Assembly: GCF_004217335.1 (NCBI RefSeq)
Contig: NZ_SHMP01000006.1
Location: forward strand, 62,001 to 126,000
DNA from: Natrinema hispanicum
GTDB taxonomy: Archaea; Halobacteriota; Halobacteria; Halobacteriales; Natrialbaceae
Direction of reading: 5' to 3'
Length of the DNA stretch: 64,000 nt
Shown: positions 1 to 8,659 of the stretch, piece by piece
Layout: each line of letters opens with the position of its first letter
Numbering within the stretch: the stretch's first letter is position 1
The notes under the pieces: generated by a model
The model's database searches: none
What the model was told of the DNA's origin: nothing
The model's input: only the letters and a program-made list of their open reading frames with translations
Made by a program: the position numbers and the translations under genes

Positions 1-363
1 AAAGACAGCATACCCATATTCATCCTTACTAATACTCATATTCACGATCGCTGGCCGACTATTCGATGTCGTAGTCCGATACTGCTCAGTGAATCCCTGG
101 TTCGTTATGCTCTCTGCAAAATCTTTCTCAGTCCAGTTCCCGTTTACATTACCTCGATGGGCTGTTTCAACGAGGTTATGTTCAAGCCCATCCATCGTCA
201 CGTCCGCGTTTGCTGTACTCTGGCTTGTCGAACTCGAAGAAATCGTCTCTGTGTAGAGGACGCCGTTGAAGACGACGACGATGCCAAGCAGAATGAACGC
301 CAGCGTAATCGCGCCAATGAGGATCACTTGGCCCCGATTGCGGCGAGCGTTTGGAGTTACCAT
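1..363 (-). CDS. Prepilin-like membrane protein (DUF7261-like), partial at window edge
   Basis: The frame is open to base 1, so the C-terminus lies outside the window. It starts MVTPNARRNRGQ and runs straight into a hydrophobic segment (about residues 13-35, VILIGAITLAFILLGIVVVF), followed by a polar Ser/Thr-rich extracellular-type region. A basic stretch ending in RGQ before one helix is the layout of archaeal class III prepilins cut by PibD. Its start overlaps the stop of the preceding gene by 7 bases, so it is the last visible member of the pilus operon. Resemblance to haloarchaeal DUF7261 proteins is from memory. A role as minor pilin or pilus accessory protein is inferred. Confidence 0.8.
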   Translation of the reverse strand, partial: MVTPNARRNRGQVILIGAITLAFILLGIVVVFNGVLYTETISSSSTSQSTANADVTMDGLEHNLVETAHRGNVNGNWTEKDFAESITNQGFTEQYRTTTSNSRPAIVNMSISKDEYGYAVF

Positions 364-983
364 ACGATCACCCGCACCTCCACGATGTTGTAGACGAGTT
401 CAGTATCAGTTTCTTGAGGTATTGGATAGTCATCAGCTTCAGAATCAGTGAGTGCGATCTGTTCATTCTTGTATGCTGTCAAAATATTGTTCTCGTATAA
501 TGTAACGACATAGCTCGCGGTCACGGCATCTGGCGATGGAGCGCCTTGGTAAACCAAATATGTGGTATTAAATTCACCATCATTTTCGTATATGAGCTCG
601 ACGTTGTAACTATAGCCGTTGTCTGCGAACCGCTGTTCCAGTATCCCCCCGAGTCGCGATTGATCCGCGAATGCTGTCGTATTGTAGGTAGAGTTTCCGT
701 CAGGTCCGGGAACGGACGCCTTGTGGAACTTATTGTCGCTGGTGTTCCAGTTGCGAATCGTCTCCGAAAGATTGCCGTCTCGATCACCGACCATGAGCGC
801 ATCTTGGGCTTCTTGTTGTAGTTGTGCCTGTACAGAGCGATCGGACAGTCCGCCCGACGTTGGCGTGATCACGACCGACTGCAGCGCGAACAGCACGGCC
901 ATCAACACGACCATCGCACTGACGAACCCCTCGAGGGTGTAGGCCTGCCCACGATCATCGTTCGGCGAGTTTTTATCAGACAT
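357..983 (-). CDS. Prepilin-like protein (DUF7288-like)
   Basis: This 208-residue protein has a short acidic/polar N-terminus, an RGQ motif at about residues 12-14, and one hydrophobic helix (about 20-40). A Thr/Ser/Asp-rich domain follows, consistent with exposure outside the cell. A Glu six residues into the segment after RG resembles the Glu of class III pilin signal sequences. It starts 4 bases after the stop of the upstream gene and overlaps the next start, so it is translated within the pilB-tadC operon. The family assignment comes from memory of haloarchaeal pilus loci. No enzymatic motif is visible. Confidence 0.82.
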   Translation of the reverse strand: MSDKNSPNDDRGQAYTLEGFVSAMVVLMAVLFALQSVVITPTSGGLSDRSVQAQLQQEAQDALMVGDRDGNLSETIRNWNTSDNKFHKASVPGPDGNSTYNTTAFADQSRLGGILEQRFADNGYSYNVELIYENDGEFNTTYLVYQGAPSPDAVTASYVVTLYENNILTAYKNEQIALTDSEADDYPIPQETDTELVYNIVEVRVIVW

Positions 984-987
984 CGTA

Positions 988-1509
988 TCACCAGACCTTC
1001 ACGATTAGTCTGCAGGCAGGGTCACATTGGTCGCTGCCCTCGATTGTGACGATCCGTGCTGAACTGGCTGCTGACTGATTATTGTAACTGTCACCCGCGG
1101 ACAGCACATTCTCTTTACTACTGATATTCTTTACAGTCACATTTACCTGATCGATTGCATTATCGTTGCTTGATCGAAGTCCGAGCTCTTCGACCAATCC
1201 GCTTTGATATTTGGTGTTGAAGTCACCTTTATCGAGCTCGTTCGGCGTCCCCGTCGACGTATCGTTCACAATCCGATCCGCGATCCGATCGGCCTGTGCC
1301 GTCTCAGCGCCGCCGACCGAGGAGTCATACGGCGTCACGAGCGCCGGGAAAAACGAGAAGACGAAGGCGATCGCCAGCAGGAAGACGCCGATCCCCACGA
1401 CGAAGTCCTGGGTGGTCTGGCCTCGCTCGAGCCACGCCGTCGAAATCGTTCGTGGCCGGCGGGCTCGAGTGCGGTCCTGGTCACGTTGTGATGCCTGTTT
1501 CCCACTCAT
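988..1509 (-). CDS. Prepilin-like protein (DUF7287-like)
   Basis: I start this at MSGKQASQ (1509), one base after the stop of the tadC-like gene. An in-frame ATG 24 bases upstream would overlap that gene and is less likely. The protein has about 173 residues: a basic N-terminus, ERGQ then TTQDFVVG, a hydrophobic helix, and a Ser/Thr/Asp-rich domain. The RGQ before the helix is shared with the next two genes. Likely a pseudopilin or minor pilin processed by PibD; the function is inferred from motif and operon position. Confidence 0.82.
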   Translation of the reverse strand: MSGKQASQRDQDRTRARRPRTISTAWLERGQTTQDFVVGIGVFLLAIAFVFSFFPALVTPYDSSVGGAETAQADRIADRIVNDTSTGTPNELDKGDFNTKYQSGLVEELGLRSSNDNAIDQVNVTVKNISSKENVLSAGDSYNNQSAASSARIVTIEGSDQCDPACRLIVKVW

Positions 1510-1510
1510 A

Positions 1511-3580
1511 TTAGGCCACCAGCGTCCAGCCAATGAGTGCGACCGACGACAGTCCGATGACGTATTTCAGGCCACTCAGCAGGTCGGCATCCCGCATGTA
1601 GCCACAGATAAAGCCCGACATGATCGCCTGAAGCGTCACTGCGTGGAAGAACAACACCGACAGCATATCGACGTCGATGTTCTCGCTCAGGTTCGCCCCG
1701 CTCATCGCGCCACCACCGGCACCGCCGGCACTGCTCGCTCCGGAGCCACTCCCCGCACTCAGCCCGGCCATCGTGTCGATGAACTGTGTCTTGAGGATCG
1801 CGATCACCGCAAGCACCGTCATGAAGGTCATGATGATGATCACGATCTGCATGCGCGTGCGTGATTTGCGCTCGCGTTCGATGTCGTCGTGGTTCTCGCT
1901 TGCGCGGGCGGCCGTCCGGAGCACTGCCGAAATCTGGTTTGACGCCTCCTGTGCTTCGGTAATCAGGCGTGTCGTCCGGGCGAGTCGCGGAATGTGGTAT
2001 TTGTTGTTGAACTCGATGAGTGCCTCTTTCAGACTCATCCCGAAGTTGACCTTCGTGTGCATCATCTCGAATTCGCGGGCTAACTTGCCGCTCGTGGTGT
2101 CGGAGACTGCCTTGAGCGACTCGAGAAGCGTGAGCCCGGTGTCGTTCGAACTCGAGAGTTTGCGAAGGTCCTCGGAGAGTTGATTGAGGACGGCGTTTCT
2201 GTGGCGGACGTTCCACTCGCGGAAGATCGCAAGCGGGATAGTGGTGATATACAGCGGCAAGTAGAGGTAGATAACCGTCCCCCAGATCGGCTTTGCCAAG
2301 AGCTGTCCCCACGACGTGGGTGCCGACCCGGTTACGATCGCCGTCACGACGATAAGCAAGGCGATCGGAAGGGTCACGACGAGCGTCATCAGCGGATGAT
2401 CCCGGAAGAAGAGATGGGGGTTTCGCAGCACTTCGATCGTCTCGTGGGTCCCTTCGCGGTTTTTGATCCGATCGAATACGCTGTATTCGCCGGTAAACTG
2501 CTCGACGAGGCCGAGACTCAACAGCCCGTCGTTTTGCCCGGTTTCGGTTCGCTGCTCGGTCGATCCCATCGAGAGGTAGCCGTCGCCGGGCTCGTCGTGT
2601 TTGACCGTCGAGACGAGGACGAGAAAGCCAGCGCCGATCATCGGAATCAGTGCATAGACGACCATATAGAGCATCTGATCAGTCACGCTGGCGTTTGGAA
2701 TCATCTTCATCACGACCATGATGATGATGAGCAACAGCGGGAACAGCGACAGCGTCATGTACATCTCGCCGAACAACTCGAGCGTCTCGAGGGTGAGTTC
2801 CTGTTCCTGCTTTGCCGTGCGCATGTGCTTTTCTTTCTTGTCCTCGAGGAAGCTCTGCATGTCACCGCCGCTGTTGACGATCGAGAGCATGTCGGTCAGA
2901 AACTGTGAGAGATCGTCGCTTGGCGTCTCGAGGGCCTGCTTGCGGATCGCCGTCCGGTAGTCGATATCGAAGTACTCGGTCTCTTTGACGATGCTCTGGA
3001 ACTCCTTTGCGACCTCGCCGTAGGTGTCGTCTGCCTGGGCCATCGCCTCGATGATCTCGAGTTGGTTCAGGCCGCCGACAGACAGCGCGTACATAAACGA
3101 GACGGAGTCGGTCAGCAGCATGTTGATCTCGCGTTTGCGCGATGAGGCACGCGAGTAGGGGATCGCGACCATCGAGCCGAACCCGACCGCGAAGCCGATC
3201 GAGCCAAAGAGCAGTCCGCTGAAGAAGACGATGGCCGGCATGCGAAGCATCTCGATGATCGTCAGCACCAGGCCGTTGCCGACCGGCATCCCGATGATTG
3301 GCTCGTTCGAGAGGATGCCGATCGCGAAGAGGCCGTATCCAAGAAGCAGCCCGATCAGCCAGAGGCTCAACCCACTGATTGCGCCGATGCCAAGCGACCG
3401 CGAGAGGTAGAGTTCGACTGTATCGGTCATCCGCGCCTGGGCGAGTTTCGTCTCCACGTCAGCGACGAACTCGCTGTCGTCGCCGAACAGTCGATCGTAC
3501 AGCGGATAGAAGCGATCGCCCAGTGCGTCGGAACTGGCCGACATCCCCGAGCCGCCACTGCTGTCGGTTTTCAGGCTCAT
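1511..3580 (-). CDS. Type II/IV secretion system F-family membrane protein (TadC/PilC-like)
   Basis: This 689-residue polytopic protein has two halves, each with a cytoplasmic T2SSF-type helical domain and membrane helices: the first with helices at about residues 50-130 and 270-320, the second with helices at about 390-450 and 555-585 plus two near the C-terminus. That duplicated arrangement is typical of archaeal pilus platform proteins. Its start codon overlaps the stop of the ATPase gene as ATGA (3577-3580), indicating translational coupling. It should anchor the pilus or secretion motor in the membrane and work with the adjacent ATPase. A Gly/Ser/Ala-rich linker lies at about residues 595-625. 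Family is clear; the exact pilus type is not. Confidence 0.93.
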   Translation of the reverse strand: MSLKTDSSGGSGMSASSDALGDRFYPLYDRLFGDDSEFVADVETKLAQARMTDTVELYLSRSLGIGAISGLSLWLIGLLLGYGLFAIGILSNEPIIGMPVGNGLVLTIIEMLRMPAIVFFSGLLFGSIGFAVGFGSMVAIPYSRASSRKREINMLLTDSVSFMYALSVGGLNQLEIIEAMAQADDTYGEVAKEFQSIVKETEYFDIDYRTAIRKQALETPSDDLSQFLTDMLSIVNSGGDMQSFLEDKKEKHMRTAKQEQELTLETLELFGEMYMTLSLFPLLLIIIMVVMKMIPNASVTDQMLYMVVYALIPMIGAGFLVLVSTVKHDEPGDGYLSMGSTEQRTETGQNDGLLSLGLVEQFTGEYSVFDRIKNREGTHETIEVLRNPHLFFRDHPLMTLVVTLPIALLIVVTAIVTGSAPTSWGQLLAKPIWGTVIYLYLPLYITTIPLAIFREWNVRHRNAVLNQLSEDLRKLSSSNDTGLTLLESLKAVSDTTSGKLAREFEMMHTKVNFGMSLKEALIEFNNKYHIPRLARTTRLITEAQEASNQISAVLRTAARASENHDDIERERKSRTRMQIVIIIMTFMTVLAVIAILKTQFIDTMAGLSAGSGSGASSAGGAGGGAMSGANLSENIDVDMLSVLFFHAVTLQAIMSGFICGYMRDADLLSGLKYVIGLSSVALIGWTLVA

Positions 3581-6500
3581 GCGTCTCCGTCCTCGTCGTT
3601 GTCGTCGTCCTCGTTCGTCTCGATCTCGGCCTCGAAGATGCCGGTATTGCTGTCGGCCAGCGCATCACCACTGTCGGTGCTGTCGTCTTTGAAGATCGAT
3701 CCGTCAGCGCTCGGCTCACTGCTCGAGAGCAGTGAGCCGTCGTCATCGTCATCGCCGGGCGTGTCCGCTCCGTCGTCGCTGAAGACCGAATCATCGTCGT
3801 CGTCGAATATCGACGCGTCAGCGTCGGTAGTGTCGTCCGTGTCGATAGCAGTATCAACGGACGCCGGCGCGTCGGCTGACCGATCAGTCTCATCTGCTGC
3901 CGTCGATTCGGTCGCGTCGTCCGGGTCATCCGGCGGCTCCGACGTGTCGCCACCGAGATCGATCGTCGGGGGCTCCGGCTTGCCCTCATCGCCTGTCTCG
4001 TCTTCTTCCGTCGTTGATCCGCTGTCGATCTCGATCGTCGGCGGCTCCGGTTCAGACTCGTCGCTCGTCTCACTTGCGGTATCCGTTGCTGTCGTCTCGG
4101 TGGCAGGCGCCTGTTCACTGGCCGGCGCTGCATCCGCGGCCGATTCGCCGTCGCGTTGTGCGCCGGTGTCACTACTTGAACTGCCGGACGATTCCGGATC
4201 GAAGATCGAATCGAGGTCGTCGTCCGGGAACATCGAATCGAATCCGGAATCGTTCTGTTGACCGGCCGCCCCCTCGCTGTCGGTCGCCGGATCGGTGCTC
4301 GGCTCGTCGAGTTCGTCGATCGTCTCGCCCATGTCATCGAACAGTCCAACTAGATCCTCGTCGTCTGCGTCGTCAGTGTCGTTGCCGGCACCGTCGCTTT
4401 CGGCCGCCCCGTCGTCCGATTCCGCGGACTGACCCGAGTCACTTGAGGCGTCGACTGTCGCCGCTCGGCTCTCGTCTGTCGGCGATTCGGTCCCGGCGTC
4501 ACGGGCGCTGTCGGTCGACGCGCCATCTGTCTCCGACGATATGGGTAACTCGCTGCTGGAGTCGACAGCGGTATCGGCCGCGTCAGCCGCGTCGGCTGTA
4601 GGGGCCGGCTCGAGTGCGCTCGGACTCTCGTCGGCATCGGCTCCAGTATCGACACCGGTCGTCGCAGCGCCAGATTCCGCCTCGGCTGCCGCTGTCTCTT
4701 CGTCGGACTCGATGTCGAATCCGGCATCGTTGCTGAGCCACGCCGGCTCGTCGCCGATGTCGTCCCCGGTGGCAAACGCCGTCGAGTCGTCGCCGAGTTC
4801 CCACTCGCCTTCGTCGATGTCCTCGTCGACGGCACCGGCGAAGTCGAACTCGTCGGTGTCAGCACGGTCGACATCGATCGGATCCTCCGCTTCGACATCA
4901 CCGAGTGCGCTTGCGAGGCCACTCGGGACCTGTCCGCGGTACTCCTCGAACACCGACTCCTCGGCCCGCTCTAGGATGTCCATCGAGAGGTTGTACGTCT
5001 CGTTTGTCGCCTCGGGCCGTGGCACAAGTTCTTCTTTCTCCTGATCGACGTCGATCAGGACGCTCTCCATCTCACGGAGGTCCTCGAGACTGTCCTCGAG
5101 TTGGCCGTTTGCGATCAGTGTGAGGATGGTATCGGGATCGTTGATAAAGGCCTGCACCGTCGCAGCGACCTGTGCGTACGTGTTCAGGCCGTTCTTGATG
5201 AGATAGGCGAGGATGACCTCGCGTTTGAACAGCTCCTCCTCGAGTTTCTCTTTGCTCCAGCCGCGGTCGAACTGGATCTCTTCTAAGGTGTTCGAGTCCC
5301 CCATCTTGAGGAACTCGTCGGTTTCGGCCTGCCACTGGTAGACGTCCTGAACGTTGATCTCGTCGTGTTCGGCGTCGTAGTGGTTGATCTCGGTCAGCGA
5401 CTTATTCCGGCGGACCTTCCGGCCTTGCACTCGCGTCTGGGTCTGAATCGAGACCAGATCCAGCGCGGTGAACATCGTCTTCGAGACGTTAATCGGGTCC
5501 GTGGTGAACCGTTTGAGGACCTCGTCGACGGAGTCAGCGTGGAACGTCGTATAGGTGGTGTGACCCGTCGACATGACCTGGAACAGCGTCCGGCCTTCCT
5601 CACCACGGATCTCACCCATGACGATGTAGTCGGGACGCTGTCGCAGTGCGGCTTCCAGCAGGTCGAACTCGTCGACGTCACCCTGCTCGTCGTCGGCAAA
5701 CGACGGCCGGGTGACGCTTGCGATCCAGTTGCGCTGGGGGAGTTCGACCTCGCGGGTGTCCTCGATCGAGACGATCTTCGCGCTCGAGGGGATAAACAGC
5801 GAGACTGCGTTCAGCGAAGTCGTCTTCCCGGACGCAGTACCACCGGCGAAGATCAGGCTCTTGTGGTTCTCGATGGCGAGCCAGAGAAACGCCATCTCGT
5901 CCAAGCTGAAGGTGTTCCAGTTGATGAGGTCGATCGGCGTGAAGGGGACGTCCTTGAACTGCCGGATGGTGTAGTTGGTCCCGTGGTCGGAGACTTCCTT
6001 GCCGAGCGTGAGCTGGGCACGCGAGCCGTCCGGCAGGGTCGCGTCGACCTGCGGGAGCCGTTTGCTGATCCCCTTGCCCGACCGCTGGGCGAGTTTGACG
6101 ACGAAATCGTCGAGTTCGTCCTCGCCGTGATAGATGTTCGAGATGATCTGTTCGTACTCGGAATGGTAGACGAACACCGGCGAGTTGTAGCCGTCACAGG
6201 AGATGTCCTCGACGTTGATGTCGTGTTTGATGCCGTCGATGCGCTCGTAGCCGATGAAGTCGCGTTTGAGCAAGTAAAGTAACTTCTCGACCTGATACTC
6301 GCTTAGCGTATCCGGATCGTCGTCGAGGACCGCCGGCTCGGGGCGGACCTCCATGCCCTCGAGTTGACTCGGGCCGTCATCGTCGCCGTCGGCCTCGCTG
6401 TCCTCGTCGTCGAGGAGTCCCTGGAGCGTCTCGAGAACCCCTTTCGACGTGTCGTCTGCAGTCGCCTCGAAGAGATCGTACCGCTTGAGGAGCCGCCGGG

Positions 6501-7500
6501 CCTCGTCCTCGATGACTGTCCGACGGCCGTCCTCTGTGGCCTTCTCCTTGATCCCCTCTTCGGCGTACTTGATGGCCGTCCGGAGCTTGCCCGAGAGGAA
6601 CTCCTGGAGTTCCGCCTCGATCTCGTTCTGGTACGGCTCGATCATGTAGTACTTCTTTTCGTTTTCCTTCTCCGAATGGAAGATGATGACGAAGGCGTAG
6701 GGTTTGTTCACCCAGTATCGCTCGACCTCGCGGAAGTGGGTCTTCTTCTCCAGCGAGACGGCCTTCTCGAGGTCGTAGCGGTTGGTGACGGTGGTGTTGC
6801 CCGCGGCCGTCGAGAAGAACTCGTCTTCCTCGAGGTCCTCTTGGACGTTGACGGTCCGCTCCTCGACGACGTCGTCGAGTTCCAGCGCGACGTCGTTTGC
6901 GGCTGCAAGTCGTTGTTCGATCGTGTCTGGATCGAACCCGAGAGCTCCTTCCGTATCGTGGGGGACGATCTCGCCGTTGCTATCGCGTGGCCGACTGCCG
7001 TCATCTTCGTAGTAATATTCCCACTTGTAGTGTTCCCAGGACCAGGTGTCTTTGACGACCGGCGTCGTCTCGGGGTCGACGTACTCGAGGAAGCGTTCCT
7101 GAAGCGTCCCCGCGTTGTCGCCGGCGACCGGCACCAGCTGCTCCTCGAGATCGTCGGGATGATAGCCCAGATACGCTTCGGGATCGAACTCGACCTGATC
7201 CCAGTCGTCCCCGCTGGGAACGGTCGTCCCGGCACCCGCATCCGTATCGAGGCCGAGTTGTTCGTCCCCGCCGGTGGGGTCGTCCGGATAGAGGTCGGAT
7301 ACCTCGTTGCCGTACCCATACTCGGTCATAAACTCCTCCCACGTGTACTCCCCAACACGGACAGCCGAGTTCGTGCTCGGCTCTGATTCGTGGGATTGCG
7401 CTTCTTCCGACGCAGACTCGGACGCCTCCCCCTCAGAAAAGCCCCCGGCATCCGGCTGGTCGGCTTCGTCAATAGCCATTACATTCATACTGAAAGTCAT
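3577..7500 (-). CDS. Type II/IV secretion/pilus assembly ATPase with long acidic C-terminal tail (PilB/TadA/GspE family)
   Basis: This 1307-residue ATPase drives pilus assembly or secretion. An acidic N-terminal region (about 1-400) precedes the ATPase core. The Walker A motif GGTASGKT is at about 553-560 and the Walker B/Asp-box region MGEIRG near 625, followed by a Thr/His-rich HTTYTTFHADS segment. The family core ends near residue 830. The remaining roughly 470 residues are disordered, Asp/Glu/Ser/Thr-rich sequence with PEPPTI repeats and several short F-centred motifs. A second in-frame Met (MAIDEADQ, start 7479) is a plausible alternative start. The gene leads the operon with the tadC-like and three prepilin-like genes. 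The tail is much longer than in typical PilB proteins. Confidence 0.93.
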   Translation of the reverse strand: MTFSMNVMAIDEADQPDAGGFSEGEASESASEEAQSHESEPSTNSAVRVGEYTWEEFMTEYGYGNEVSDLYPDDPTGGDEQLGLDTDAGAGTTVPSGDDWDQVEFDPEAYLGYHPDDLEEQLVPVAGDNAGTLQERFLEYVDPETTPVVKDTWSWEHYKWEYYYEDDGSRPRDSNGEIVPHDTEGALGFDPDTIEQRLAAANDVALELDDVVEERTVNVQEDLEEDEFFSTAAGNTTVTNRYDLEKAVSLEKKTHFREVERYWVNKPYAFVIIFHSEKENEKKYYMIEPYQNEIEAELQEFLSGKLRTAIKYAEEGIKEKATEDGRRTVIEDEARRLLKRYDLFEATADDTSKGVLETLQGLLDDEDSEADGDDDGPSQLEGMEVRPEPAVLDDDPDTLSEYQVEKLLYLLKRDFIGYERIDGIKHDINVEDISCDGYNSPVFVYHSEYEQIISNIYHGEDELDDFVVKLAQRSGKGISKRLPQVDATLPDGSRAQLTLGKEVSDHGTNYTIRQFKDVPFTPIDLINWNTFSLDEMAFLWLAIENHKSLIFAGGTASGKTTSLNAVSLFIPSSAKIVSIEDTREVELPQRNWIASVTRPSFADDEQGDVDEFDLLEAALRQRPDYIVMGEIRGEEGRTLFQVMSTGHTTYTTFHADSVDEVLKRFTTDPINVSKTMFTALDLVSIQTQTRVQGRKVRRNKSLTEINHYDAEHDEINVQDVYQWQAETDEFLKMGDSNTLEEIQFDRGWSKEKLEEELFKREVILAYLIKNGLNTYAQVAATVQAFINDPDTILTLIANGQLEDSLEDLREMESVLIDVDQEKEELVPRPEATNETYNLSMDILERAEESVFEEYRGQVPSGLASALGDVEAEDPIDVDRADTDEFDFAGAVDEDIDEGEWELGDDSTAFATGDDIGDEPAWLSNDAGFDIESDEETAAAEAESGAATTGVDTGADADESPSALEPAPTADAADAADTAVDSSSELPISSETDGASTDSARDAGTESPTDESRAATVDASSDSGQSAESDDGAAESDGAGNDTDDADDEDLVGLFDDMGETIDELDEPSTDPATDSEGAAGQQNDSGFDSMFPDDDLDSIFDPESSGSSSSDTGAQRDGESAADAAPASEQAPATETTATDTASETSDESEPEPPTIEIDSGSTTEEDETGDEGKPEPPTIDLGGDTSEPPDDPDDATESTAADETDRSADAPASVDTAIDTDDTTDADASIFDDDDDSVFSDDGADTPGDDDDDGSLLSSSEPSADGSIFKDDSTDSGDALADSNTGIFEAEIETNEDDDNDEDGDA

Positions 7501-7851
7501 CCCTCAAAAAATTCATCCGCCCATTACCAGTTCTGATAATTTTCTTCGGCCGTTTTCGACTGATCACCACCCACTTGCTGGCGATCTGTTCAATTCATAC
7601 AGTTGATGTTTCGACACATCACGGGATCGATGCTCGCGGCTGACGGCTGGATGGGACAGTCGCTCACCCAGCCACTCACTACTCGACCAACGGCTCACGA
7701 ACTAGCGTGGTGCCAACAGTGGAACAGCCCAGTTGGGAGTCGCCCACGTTGGAACGATCGTCTAGCGACAGGGTTCGCTTCGAACCGACGGAATCGAGAT
7801 GGGTCACAGCTCGAGAAGCAACTGTGATAGTAAGGTTGCTGAGAAAATTCC
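7501..7851. other. Non-coding stretch upstream of the pilus operon
   Basis: No convincing gene is visible. The AT-richer 7501-7600 part probably holds the promoter of the minus-strand pilus operon; a TTATCA-like element at 7534-7539 is about 35 bases from the first ATG. The rest shows no conserved protein or RNA signature. Near 7845-7850 the minus strand reads AATTTTC, a possible terminator for the tRNA-Arg transcript. Confidence 0.5.
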
Positions 7852-7871
7852 GGCGTGGCGGGATTCGAACC
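7852..7871 (-). repeat. Partial copy 1 of tRNA-Arg 3' end (T arm plus acceptor)
   Basis: This carries the same 20 bases (GGCGTGGCGGGATTCGAACC on the plus strand) as the T-loop and acceptor end of tRNA-Arg at 8060-8079. No D arm or anticodon arm follows, so it is not a tRNA gene. It lies downstream of the tRNA in the direction of transcription and just before a short T-rich tract. It looks like a duplicated attachment-type sequence. Confidence 0.85.
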
Positions 7872-7965
7872 ACGCCCACTTCGCTCACTTCGTTCGGTCA
7901 TGGTCTATCTCGAATCCCGTTCCGGTTCGTTCGACGGTTCGCGATACTCCCCGCCTCACTGCACG

Positions 7966-7985
7966 GGCGTGGCGGGATTCGAACC
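7966..7985 (-). repeat. Partial copy 2 of tRNA-Arg 3' end
   Basis: This is a second exact 20-base copy of the tRNA-Arg T-arm/acceptor sequence, 114 bases from copy 1 and 94 bases from the functional tRNA end. A related TTCGAA-centred stretch occurs in each spacer (about 7908-7930 and 8010-8032), so the spacers are also diverged duplicates of one another. Confidence 0.85.
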
Positions 7986-8057
7986 ACGGTCGCAGCGAAG
8001 CTGCTCCCTGATTCGAACCCCGTGCCCGTTCGCTCCTCGCGTCCGCTCGTCGCAGAA

Positions 8058-8130
8058 CGGGCGTGGCGGGATTCGAACCCACGATCAGAAGGTTAGGAAC
8101 CTCCTGCCCTCTCCGCTAGGCCACACGCCC
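8058..8130 (-). tRNA. tRNA-Arg, anticodon CCT
   Basis: On the minus strand a full cloverleaf can be folded. The acceptor is GGGCGTG/CACGCCC, the anticodon stem GGAGG/CCTTC with loop TTCCTAA (anticodon CCT, reading AGG), and the T arm GTGGG-TTCGAAT-CCCGC. The discriminator is G, no CCA is encoded and no intron is visible. The 3' end is followed by two extra partial copies of itself. Confidence 0.95.
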
Positions 8131-8146
8131 CGGCGTGAAAAGAACG

Positions 8147-8443
8147 TTAGTTGGTTTCCGTTTCGACGTCCGTCTCGTCTTCGTTGGTAACTGGCTCCGT
8201 GTCGACGAACTCGTCGTCACCGCCAGCACTGTCGTCGTAGTCCCCGGATTCGCGCATTTCCTCGAGCTCCGATTCGACCTTTTCGCGCCCCTTCTGGAAC
8301 TCACCCATGGCTTCGCCGGTCGACCGTGCCAGCTTCGGAATCTTGTTGGCCCCGAAGAGCAAGATGGCAAGGAGCAGGATGACGCCTAGCTCCATCGGTC
8401 CGAATCCGCCGGGGATGAACAGCGGTGTTAGTTCGGCTTGCAT
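8147..8443 (-). CDS. tatA: Sec-independent translocase component TatA
   Basis: This 98-residue protein has a short N-terminus, the TatA hallmark FGPMELGVILLLAILLFG with the pore-forming transmembrane helix, an amphipathic helix (NKIPKLARSTGEAMGEFQKG) and a very acidic tail, as in halophile TatA. It would form the pore through which folded twin-arginine proteins cross the membrane, a major export route in haloarchaea. I chose the start at MQAELTPL because a TTATAA box at 8471-8476 predicts transcription from about 8447, downstream of the alternative Met at 8470. TatC is not in the window. Confidence 0.93.
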   Translation of the reverse strand: MQAELTPLFIPGGFGPMELGVILLLAILLFGANKIPKLARSTGEAMGEFQKGREKVESELEEMRESGDYDDSAGGDDEFVDTEPVTNEDETDVETETN

Positions 8444-8470
8444 TTCTACGCACAGCTTGTCCACTGGCAA

Positions 8471-8476
8471 TTATAA
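8471..8476 (-). promoter_or_regulatory. TATA box of tatA
   Basis: TTATAA is centred 27 bases before about 8447, giving an almost leaderless mRNA starting at the chosen ATG (8443). Confidence 0.6.
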
Positions 8477-8659
8477 CCTTTTTGGACCACTCAGGTAATC
8501 AAGCGGCCACGACAGTCCGTCTACGAACGAGATTCGCCGAAAAATGAAGCGACACAGTTCGACTAACGCTCGTCCCTTCTCTGTTTCCGTCGACTGCCAT
8601 CCGTCGAAACCCTTCCGCGAACGAAACTGTCTTTCCCGCGTGGACGCAACGGACTGACG

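Noticed and set aside
7855..8190. Small open frames with MAGFEP-like sequence
   Set aside because: They arise by translating the repeated tRNA 3' end (GGCGGGATTCGAAC); they are a known source of false small genes.
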